Shown here in pieces: positions 41,966-47,944 of a stretch of DNA of 64,000 nt (position 1 is the first letter of the stretch; every line of letters starts with the position of its first letter). Below the pieces are notes generated by a model. The model made no database searches and was not told the origin of the DNA. It worked only from the letters and a program-made list of their open reading frames with translations. Source of the DNA: Oscillospiraceae bacterium. Lineage in GTDB: Bacteria > Bacillota > Clostridia > Oscillospirales > Oscillospiraceae. The stretch is taken from positions 1 to 64,000 of the forward strand of contig JAFSCK010000014.1 in the NCBI GenBank assembly GCA_017436785.1, in the 5' to 3' direction. A program made the position numbers and the translations under genes.

Positions 41966-42481
41966 ATGAAGAAGATTATTTCCCTGATCCTGGCTCTGGT
42001 TATGATTATGAGCCTGTCCGTTACCGCTTTTGCTTCCGAAACCAATGATGGTAGCAAGGCAACCACCATCAATGTTTCCGGTACCTTCAAGACTGCTGGT
42101 GCAGCTGGCGAAAAGATTTCCGTAGATGTTGCCTGGGAAGGCATGGCATTTACTTACACCGAGGGTGCTGCTGGTGAATGGCTCCCCGGCGAACACAAGT
42201 ACGCAGAAGATGGCGAAGGCGCATGGTCTACCAACAAGGGTACTGTTACCGTCACCAACCACTCCAATGCTGCTGTGACTGCTACTCTGAGCTTCGCACC
42301 TGCTGTTACCGGTGTTGTCGGTACCTTCGACAAGACCGAATTGCAGCTGGCTACCGCAGTCGGCACTGAGGTCAATGCTGCCCCCTCTGCTACTGCTGAG
42401 TTCGGCATTAGTGGTGCCGCTATCACCGAAAACAAGGATACTCTGGGCACCATCACCGTGACCATCGCAAAGGCTAACTAA
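41966..42481 (+). CDS. Secreted small surface protein, paralogue C of three
   Basis: A 171-residue paralogue with the same signal peptide type. Its core motif has diverged to VAWEGMAFTYT, followed by HKYAEDG, VTVTNHSN and the final strand TLGTITVTI. The shared VTVTNHSN segment is encoded by almost the same bases in all three genes (ACCAACCACTCCAA), which points to fairly recent tandem duplication. AAGGGAGG precedes the ATG. Two hairpins follow the stop before the next membrane-anchored gene. Confidence 0.8.
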   Translation: MKKIISLILALVMIMSLSVTAFASETNDGSKATTINVSGTFKTAGAAGEKISVDVAWEGMAFTYTEGAAGEWLPGEHKYAEDGEGAWSTNKGTVTVTNHSNAAVTATLSFAPAVTGVVGTFDKTELQLATAVGTEVNAAPSATAEFGISGAAITENKDTLGTITVTIAKAN

Positions 42482-42506
42482 TAACCAATCTTAGAGATCT
42501 TCGGCT

Positions 42507-42577
42507 GGGGGCTGGCAACAGCCCCCGCCCGGAAATCAGATTTGATATTGCGCCATCGGCTGACGGCGGCGCAATAT
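42507..42577 (+). other. Two hairpins between paralogue C and the next gene
   Basis: GGGGGCTG/CAGCCCCC (42507-42514 with 42519-42526) and ATATTGCGCC/GGCGCAATAT (42545-42554 with 42568-42577). Neither has a T-run on the plus strand, so they are more likely mRNA-stabilising or processing elements protecting the paralogue transcript than full terminators. Confidence 0.5.
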
Positions 42578-42607
42578 GAGATTTGATTCCCATAATGAGG
42601 TGTACCC

Positions 42608-43141
42608 ATGAGTAAATCAAAAAAGAAAACACCCCAACAGAATAAACCCACGCAGAGCAAACAGGTGACCGTGCTGGCGGCAGTATTTGCCGTGGCTTTT
42701 ATCATAATGATCGTAGCCCTATCCATCCCCAAGGAAGCAGAGCGGGGCGAATTTGTACCCCCTGCTTTTGATTCTTCTGCCATTGCAGGAACCCCGGAGG
42801 TGCCGGAGGGGCTGGGCTACTCCGCCCCCTATCAGGATGGTATGGCCTACCGTTTCGCCGTCTGCGGCAATGTACTGATGGATGGAAAGCAGGCCCTGGT
42901 GTACTTCACCAACCCGGCAGAAAATGATACCTGGACCAAGCTCCGGGTCCACGATGAAAGCGGCAATGTTCTGGGCGAAACCGGACTGATTAAACCCGGT
43001 GAGTATGTGCAGTATGTAACACTCACCAAAGAACTTGCCCCCGGAACGCCCATTAAGCTGAAGATCATGGGCTATGAACCCGATACCTACACCAGCGCAG
43101 GTGCTGTTGTTCTCAATACCCAAATTGGAGGTGCTGCTTAA
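42608..43141 (+). CDS. Membrane-anchored small protein, relative of the gene at 40,256
   Basis: A 177-residue protein with a basic cytoplasmic start (MSKSKKKTPQQNK), one membrane segment at about 22-42 (VTVLAAVFAVAFIIMIVALS) and an extracytoplasmic domain. The domain contains VYFTNPAENDTWTKLRV, GETGLIKPGEYVQYVTL, LAPGTPIKLKI and a final strand. The NP-x-N, GLI-x-PG and terminal repeats of pattern match the protein at 40,256. The two proteins therefore bracket the three secreted paralogues. The start is preceded by TGAGG, a modest site. The stop overlaps the following LPETG gene as TAATG, so the pair is co-translated. Confidence 0.72.
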   Translation: MSKSKKKTPQQNKPTQSKQVTVLAAVFAVAFIIMIVALSIPKEAERGEFVPPAFDSSAIAGTPEVPEGLGYSAPYQDGMAYRFAVCGNVLMDGKQALVYFTNPAENDTWTKLRVHDESGNVLGETGLIKPGEYVQYVTLTKELAPGTPIKLKIMGYEPDTYTSAGAVVLNTQIGGAA

Positions 43142-44664
43142 TGAGAAAATTAACTTCCTTACTGCTGGCGGCGGTGCTGCTTCTGTCCTGCACCGTGACC
43201 GTATTTGCGGCAGAAGGTGATCCTGTTGAGATCGGCGTGTATGCCAAAACAGAGCAGAATATCGACGGCGAATATACCGCTGCCGTGGAGAATGGCAGCG
43301 CATCCGTGATTACTCCGGATGGAACTGTTACCGTCACCAATGCTCCCAACGGTGCGGTGACCCTGGTTGTCATTCCTATGAAGGGCGAAGCCCTGACCTG
43401 GATTGACAGCTGCGTGGATGCCGATGCCATTGCCGCTTTCGACATTCACTTTCTGGATGCCAACGGCAACCGCATCAATGCCAATGGTGCAAAGGTAAGC
43501 ATCACCGTTTCCGGTACGGAGCTGACCGTGTCTTCTGTCACCACCTCCGGTGCAGATAGCAAGCTGACCAGCGAAGTGTCCAGCGAAAAGGTGTCTTTCA
43601 CTACCGATGGAAGTCACTACTATGTGATCGCCAAAAAGCAGGCCGAGGACGACCACCATACCAAGGTGGAGGTTGAGGACTTCGGCTCTGAGGACATTAC
43701 AGACGGTCTGAAGGATGCAGGCTATGATACCGTTACGAAGATCGAAACCCAGTTAACCACAAAGGTGGTTGCTCTGAATTGCGGTGTGAAAGAAGAAAAC
43801 ACCGCACTGTACGATGTGGTACTGATGTACAGCACCGACGGCGGCAATACCTGGCTCAAGGCCGACGAGGAACACTTCCCCGAAGATGGAAAACTGCTGG
43901 TATCCCTGCCTGTTCCCGCAGGCACAAGCACGGCCACCCATGACTACCATGTGGTGCATATGTTCAGCAAGGATGCCTTTGGAAAGAAGGCTGGTGATGT
44001 GGAGTATCCCGCTGTTACCGAAGGGGATGGATACATTTCGTTCTATGTGACGGGCCTTTCTCCCATTCTGGTGGGCTGGGTGGATACCTCCACTACCGGG
44101 CCTGATGGACATAGCTTCACCGACAAGGCATCCAGCGTTAAGGCTGCCGATGCCACCTGTACCGAAGCTGCCCGTTACTATGTACAGTGTGATAACTGCT
44201 CTGCGCATACCACAGAAAAGACCGTTCCCGTGGGCGATCCTCTGGGCCACGATTGGGACGAGGGCACCGTGACTACCAAGCCCACCTGTGAAAAGGACGG
44301 TGTCAGAACCTTCACCTGTAAGCGCGACAGCAGCCATACTTATACCAAGGCGGAGCCTGCCACCGGACATAGCTTCACCAAGTACGAATCCAATAACGAT
44401 GCCACCTGTAAGAAGGACGGCACCGAAACAGCCAAGTGCGACCACGGCTGCGGTGAAACCGATACCCGTACAGATAAGGGCAGCAAGCTTGGCCACAAGT
44501 ACGAGGACGGCAAGTGTATCCGCTGCGGTGCAAGCCAATGGCTTCCCGAAACCGGAGACAACAGCCATATCTTCCTGTGGGTAGGACTCCTGATTCTGTC
44601 CGCAATCGTACTGTTCTTCCTGATTTTCTGGAAATGCCGGAAGAAGGATGAACCTAATCCGTAA
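43141..44664 (+). CDS. Sortase-anchored (LPETG) surface protein
   Basis: A 507-residue wall protein. The signal peptide covers residues 1-22 (LLLAAVLLLSCTVTVFA). A strand-rich N-terminal half is followed by Cys-pair repeats near 330-460 (CDNCSAHTTEK, TFTCKRDSSHTY, KCDHGCGETD), which also occur in the giant protein near 730-780. The C-terminus is a complete sorting signal: LPETG at 468-472, a hydrophobic stretch (IFLWVGLLILSAIVLFFLIF) and a charged KCRKKDEPNP tail. No sortase gene is in the window, so a host sortase is presumably used. It probably anchors or caps the surface complex. Confidence 0.88.
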   Translation: MRKLTSLLLAAVLLLSCTVTVFAAEGDPVEIGVYAKTEQNIDGEYTAAVENGSASVITPDGTVTVTNAPNGAVTLVVIPMKGEALTWIDSCVDADAIAAFDIHFLDANGNRINANGAKVSITVSGTELTVSSVTTSGADSKLTSEVSSEKVSFTTDGSHYYVIAKKQAEDDHHTKVEVEDFGSEDITDGLKDAGYDTVTKIETQLTTKVVALNCGVKEENTALYDVVLMYSTDGGNTWLKADEEHFPEDGKLLVSLPVPAGTSTATHDYHVVHMFSKDAFGKKAGDVEYPAVTEGDGYISFYVTGLSPILVGWVDTSTTGPDGHSFTDKASSVKAADATCTEAARYYVQCDNCSAHTTEKTVPVGDPLGHDWDEGTVTTKPTCEKDGVRTFTCKRDSSHTYTKAEPATGHSFTKYESNNDATCKKDGTETAKCDHGCGETDTRTDKGSKLGHKYEDGKCIRCGASQWLPETGDNSHIFLWVGLLILSAIVLFFLIFWKCRKKDEPNP

Positions 44665-44834
44665 TAATTTCGGGCTGCAAGCCCACAAGACAAGACACCC
44701 AGCAATCGTAATGCTGCCGTGGATGCCCATTCCGTATCGTAACAAAACCCGATGCCTGTAATGCACCATAAGAACCGTTGTCTTGACTGCCACTATCTTC
44801 AGATATGACAGCCAAATGATCTCATGCGATGAAT

Positions 44835-44888
44835 AAAGCCGCAAAGCTGTCATGGTCTGATCTGACCAAATCAACTTTGCGGCTTTTC
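44835..44888 (+). terminator. Terminator of the surface operon, immediately before the SARP gene
   Basis: AAAGCCGCAAAG (44835-44846) pairs perfectly with CTTTGCGGCTTT (44875-44886), and a TGGTC/GACCA stem lies in the loop. TTTTCATTTTG surrounds the 3' side. It lies only about 25 bases before the next start codon. The 170-bp gap before it shows no gene and only a short GGGCT/AGCCC stem at about 44,674. Confidence 0.82.
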
Positions 44889-44911
44889 ATTTTGTTCAAG
44901 GAGCATAGTCT

Positions 44912-46249
44912 ATGTACGATAAGAACCCAATCTTTGAAGAAAACGAGGAACTTGACATCAGCGATGTTGCACAGTACGCCCGATATACCATGGCAATCGA
45001 GCGTACTTTTACCCAAATGCAGAGGGGCTTGGCGGTCTGCTATGACCCGAAGGAGATTGCCCTGAATGTGATGCGAGTTGCCACGGAGTTTTATGATGCC
45101 GACTGGTGCGGTATTATCGAAGTTGACCTGGAATTGGGGGTATTTACACCGTTTTGGTGGTATAACCGTGAACTTGGCCCTATGGCGCAAACCATGATCG
45201 GTGAGTTTGAAGCCTTCGAGTATCAGCGGTGGATTGACAGCCTGAAAGAACATGAAGCCATTATAATCTCTGATATTGCTAATCTTCTGGAAACTCATCC
45301 GGACGAATATGCACTTTACCAGCGACTGAAGGTTCATAACCTAATTGCTGTTCCTTTCTGGAAAGGACCTTCGGGCTTCCTGGTTCTGAGAAACCCGAAG
45401 CGGTTTGCCACCTATTCCAGTTGCCTGCGTATGCTCAACTATGTGATCGTCAGCTCTCTCAGCGAGTATTTTATGATTGAAACCAGTAAGTTGACTCTGA
45501 CTTCCCCCAGGATCACCAATGATAATGATGTTTATATCAGCCTGTTTGGAGAACTGAAAATCATTGGCCCCAAAGGGGTCTTGACCGAAACGGAGCTGAA
45601 TGCGCCAAAGGTTACCAGAGTGCTGGTTTACCTGCTTCTTTCTAAGCGGAACGGCGTATCACCCAGGGAGATGGCCGATGCTATCTGGCCGGATGTTGAT
45701 GCTGATTGTGTAGTGAAGAATATGAAAGGACTGATCTACCGCTTGCAGCAGGCATTCAGCCTGATCTCAGATTGCCGATTGGTAGAATCCACTCCAAGCG
45801 GATACAAACTGAATCCGAAGCTGAATATCATTACAGACTTCCGGTTGTTTGAGCAGAAACGGACACATGCGCTGAATGCTACAACGGTTGAGCAGAAGAT
45901 CGATTTACTGAAACGGGCAATCGACCTATATTGCGGCGATTTGTTTCAATCAGCGGCCAGCGAGCATTGGATTATGGCGACTTCCGTAGATTATCACTAC
46001 AAGTATGTTGCTCTGGCAGGTGAACTGCTGAAGACCCTGTTTGATGAAAATGATTATTCCTGCGTTCACAGCTATGCGTCTAAGGTGTTGACCTATGCGC
46101 CCCACAGCCAGGGCATTTACTACTGGATGATTCGATCAATGATGCAGATGGGGCATTCAGAAATGGCCCGTGGAGAGCTTCGTAGAGCCCAAGGGAAGCT
46201 ACTGGCGGAGGAATATGAGGATTTGTTGGAAAGACTCAAAGCCAGCTGA
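44912..46249 (+). CDS. GAF-domain SARP-type transcriptional activator
   Basis: A 445-residue regulator. Residues about 25-190 resemble a GAF-like sensory domain (FYDADWCGIIEVDLELG, VHNLIAVPFWKG). Residues about 208-300 form an OmpR/SARP-type winged helix (ISLFGELKIIG, RVLVYLLLSKRNGVSPREMA, IWPDVD). A bacterial transcriptional activator domain with TPR-like helices (LLKRAIDLYCGDLFQ, YKYVALAGELLKTLF) completes the SARP arrangement. AAGGAG precedes the ATG by nine bases, just after a terminator, so read-through could couple it to the surface operon. An 11-bp-phased repeat array begins 18 bp after its stop, a layout that suits SARP binding. Its targets are unproven. Confidence 0.85.
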   Translation: MYDKNPIFEENEELDISDVAQYARYTMAIERTFTQMQRGLAVCYDPKEIALNVMRVATEFYDADWCGIIEVDLELGVFTPFWWYNRELGPMAQTMIGEFEAFEYQRWIDSLKEHEAIIISDIANLLETHPDEYALYQRLKVHNLIAVPFWKGPSGFLVLRNPKRFATYSSCLRMLNYVIVSSLSEYFMIETSKLTLTSPRITNDNDVYISLFGELKIIGPKGVLTETELNAPKVTRVLVYLLLSKRNGVSPREMADAIWPDVDADCVVKNMKGLIYRLQQAFSLISDCRLVESTPSGYKLNPKLNIITDFRLFEQKRTHALNATTVEQKIDLLKRAIDLYCGDLFQSAASEHWIMATSVDYHYKYVALAGELLKTLFDENDYSCVHSYASKVLTYAPHSQGIYYWMIRSMMQMGHSEMARGELRRAQGKLLAEEYEDLLERLKAS

Positions 46250-46266
46250 AAAGCGGCCCCCAAGCC

Positions 46267-46385
46267 CATAACACCACTGCAACACCACCATAACACTTTG
46301 AAAACACCCCAAATTTCCCATAACACTGTCATGCAACCTCCATAACACCACCGTAAAACCACCGTAACACCATCCATAACACCCC
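46267..46385 (+). repeat. Tandem array of 11-bp direct repeats, consensus near CATAACACCAC
   Basis: Units start at 46267, 46278, 46289, 46300, (46311 degenerate), 46319, (46330 partial), 46341, 46352, 46363 and 46375. Examples are CATAACACCAC, TGCAACACCAC, CATAACACTTT, CGTAAAACCAC and CGTAACACCAT. The spacing is exactly 11 bp within each block, one helical turn. No coding frame explains it. SARP regulators are known to bind short direct repeats spaced 11 bp apart, and a SARP gene ends just upstream. Confidence 0.85.
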
Positions 46386-46451
46386 CGTAGGATAAGTTGT
46401 CCGGGCAAGAGCAAATTGCTTGCCTTGACTCTTTCCTACGGGGGTGCTTTT
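46380..46451 (+). terminator. Long-stem terminator after the repeat array
   Basis: CACCCCCGTAGGA (46380-46392) pairs perfectly with TCCTACGGGGGTG (46434-46446). The loop contains an inner GGCAAG/CTTGCC stem, and CTTTTTG follows. Its first arm overlaps the last 11-bp repeat. Confidence 0.85.
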
Positions 46452-46473
46452 TGTGCATCCAACAGCCCTTGGC

Positions 46474-46519
46474 AGAGCGTCCACTCTTGCGTTTGACCGC
46501 AATTGTGGATGCTCTTTTT
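46474..46519 (+). terminator. Second terminator before the sigma-factor gene
   Basis: AGAGCGTCCAC (46474-46484) pairs with GTGGATGCTCT (46505-46515) with one mismatch, and the 3' arm runs into TTTTT. Two consecutive terminators insulate the sigma gene from the SARP transcript. Confidence 0.75.
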
Positions 46520-46564
46520 CTGTTTATGCGCCGGTAGATGCCCGGTGCCGCAGTCCTCCCGCCG

Positions 46565-46589
46565 GTCTGAAATTCTCAAAATTTCAGAC
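46565..46589 (+). promoter_or_regulatory. Perfect inverted repeat in the sigma-factor leader
   Basis: GTCTGAAATT (46565-46574), CTCAA, AATTTCAGAC (46580-46589). It lies 2 bases before the ACAGGAGG ribosome site region. The last ten bases of the motif (ATTTCAGACT, 46581-46590) recur at 47123-47132 just after the sigma gene, which suggests a binding site or shared RNA element. Confidence 0.55.
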
Positions 46590-46607
46590 TGACAGGAGGA
46601 AAACAAT

Positions 46608-47111
46608 ATGGATGCAAGACATCCGAAAAACGCAGATCCCCGCCCGAAGCGGCGAAAGGACCGGGATAATCCCTATAACATCTTCACCACCGGCATCGAA
46701 ACCGATGATCCCCACTACTACATCTCTTTCCGGGATGGTCAGGGGAAGCATCACTGCATGGAAATCGCCCAGCAGCTGTACGAACTGTTCAATTCCTACG
46801 AACTGGATGATTTGTCATTCCTGAATGAAGTGGACAACCACTACGAACATTCGGAGCTGACGGAAATCTCGCTTCATGCCAGGGCATTCCGCCAGCAGGA
46901 TGACCTGGAGGAAACCACGATCCGGGGGATGGAATATATCAGATTACACGCAGCCATTGACTTGCTGCCGGAGTTGCAGCGCAGACGGGTCCGTCTGTAT
47001 TTCTTCGAGGAATACACCTATGAGGAAATCGCAGTCATGGAGGGTTGCACCAAGAGAGCTGTGAAGTTCAGCGTTGATCTGGCCCTGCAAAAGCTGAAAG
47101 AAAAATTTTGA
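46608..47111 (+). CDS. Sigma-70 family (ECF-like) RNA polymerase sigma factor of the ICE
   Basis: A 167-residue protein. The N-terminal 90 residues are charged (PRPKRRKDRDNPYNIF) and do not show a clear region 2. The C-terminal part is a sigma region-4-like HTH (IRLHAAIDLLPELQRRRVRL, EYTYEEIAVMEGCTKRAVKF, LALQKLKEKF). Such truncated sigma-like regulators sit close to the recombinase in Tn1549-type elements. AGGAGGAAAACAAT precedes the ATG. It may direct transcription of excision or transfer genes, but whether it is a true sigma factor or only a DNA-binding regulator is uncertain. Confidence 0.8.
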   Translation: MDARHPKNADPRPKRRKDRDNPYNIFTTGIETDDPHYYISFRDGQGKHHCMEIAQQLYELFNSYELDDLSFLNEVDNHYEHSELTEISLHARAFRQQDDLEETTIRGMEYIRLHAAIDLLPELQRRRVRLYFFEEYTYEEIAVMEGCTKRAVKFSVDLALQKLKEKF

Positions 47112-47184
47112 AAAATATTATGATTTCAGACTACACTTTTTCCGATTTAGTTAGGAAACAAGTGAGGGGGACATTTCTCAACCT

Positions 47185-47510
47185 TCAGGCATCTTGAAAA
47201 CTGAATACACCGTATTACAAGTACGAAACCTGCGTGACGAGCGATAAAGACCCGCCGCCATGACGATAGCTTCGAGAGGTGATAGCCCAAGCTGTCCGAG
47301 CGATCAACGGAAGTCTTAGAGCCGGGAGTGGCTTTCCGGTTGCGATGACCCATGCAGGGGCTAAGGATACTTTCTCACGACCTCCCACAGACTTGAGGGG
47401 GAACCCTGCGGCGCACGAGAAAAACGGCGTTGTGGAGTTATGACAGCCCTGCCAGGGGCGACTTGTAATATGCCCATCGTCAGGGGGCGTGGCAACAAAG
47501 ACGAAAATGA
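47185..47510 (+). ncRNA. Candidate large structured non-coding RNA
   Basis: This stretch has no plausible gene on either strand but is dense in helices: GATAGCTT/AAGCTGTC (47265-47272 with 47289-47296, one G-U), CCGGGA/TTCCGG (47322-47327 with 47334-47339), GCAGGG/CCCTGC (47354-47359 with 47404-47409), an inner CCTC/GAGG (47381-47384 with 47395-47398) and GCCC/GGGC (47446-47459). TTCTC/GAGAA (47372-47376 with 47417-47421) would cross one helix as a pseudoknot. I recall similar sequence upstream of recombinases in Tn1549-like elements, which suggests conservation. No known ribozyme, riboswitch or group II intron core was recognised. Confidence 0.55.
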
Positions 47511-47578
47511 ATCATTACATAACAACCAACAAAACGGCAGGACAACGCTGTTCCACGAGTTCCATGTTACGGATCAGC

Positions 47579-47663
47579 AAATGGTAGGTGCAGCGTTTTC
47601 CAAAGTTAGATACCATGCGCTGGGGTGTCATATCCCAGCGCATTCATGTAACTTTGGCCATTT
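47579..47663. other. Three-tier nested inverted repeat upstream of the recombinase operon
   Basis: AAATGG (47579-47584) with CCATTT (47658-47663), CCAAAGTTA (47600-47608) with TAACTTTGG (47649-47657), and ATGCGCTGGG (47615-47624) with CCCAGCGCAT (47634-47643) are nested in order. All three stems are perfect. It could be the 3' domain of the RNA before it, a recombinase or regulator binding site, or a control structure for the small ORF at 47,761. Confidence 0.7.
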
Positions 47664-47760
47664 ACGTTACACGAAAACAAATAAGAAAGCATATAAGCTA
47701 GTAATTTTGTAAATACTTTTTGCAGGATGATACAGCTTTCCAGTTCAAGGAGGAACTACC

Positions 47761-47934
47761 ATGGAAAACATTGTGATCGGTAATGCAACGTATCTTGTTA
47801 GCCGGGTTTTTGTTGGAAATAAAAATGTATCTGAGTTGATCCAGAAGCGGGTGGAGGAAAACCGTTCCCAGGTCTTACCTTTGACAAACTCAGCGTCTGC
47901 ATCTTATAATAACAGCGGAAGAAACGCTGGTTAG
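47761..47934 (+). CDS. 57-residue ORF directly upstream of the recombinase
   Basis: ATG at 47,761 follows AAGGAGG by eight bases and encodes MENIVIGNATYLVSRVF, then a polar helix with VSELIQKRVEEN and a serine/asparagine-rich tail, ending TAG at 47,934. The next ribosome site (AGGAGG) begins at 47,936, so the ORF is tightly linked to the recombinase. The pattern (short strand-rich start, then a helix with ELIxxR) resembles small conserved ORFs preceding serine recombinases in this ICE family, possibly TnpW-related or an excision accessory factor. The function is not known. Confidence 0.65.
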   Translation: MENIVIGNATYLVSRVFVGNKNVSELIQKRVEENRSQVLPLTNSASASYNNSGRNAG

Positions 47935-47944
47935 AGGAGGAACC

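Noticed and set aside
46267..46385. CRISPR array
   Set aside because: Repeats of 11 bp without spacers and no cas genes. The periodicity is that of tandem direct repeats.
46120..46458. Minus-strand open frames across the 46.3-kb repeat array
   Set aside because: Their residues only reflect the 11-bp repeats, no start signal is present and two terminators lie inside. Treated as non-coding repeat.
47185..47510. Group II intron or intron remnant
   Set aside because: No domain V-like hairpin, no reverse transcriptase gene and no interrupted gene on either side.
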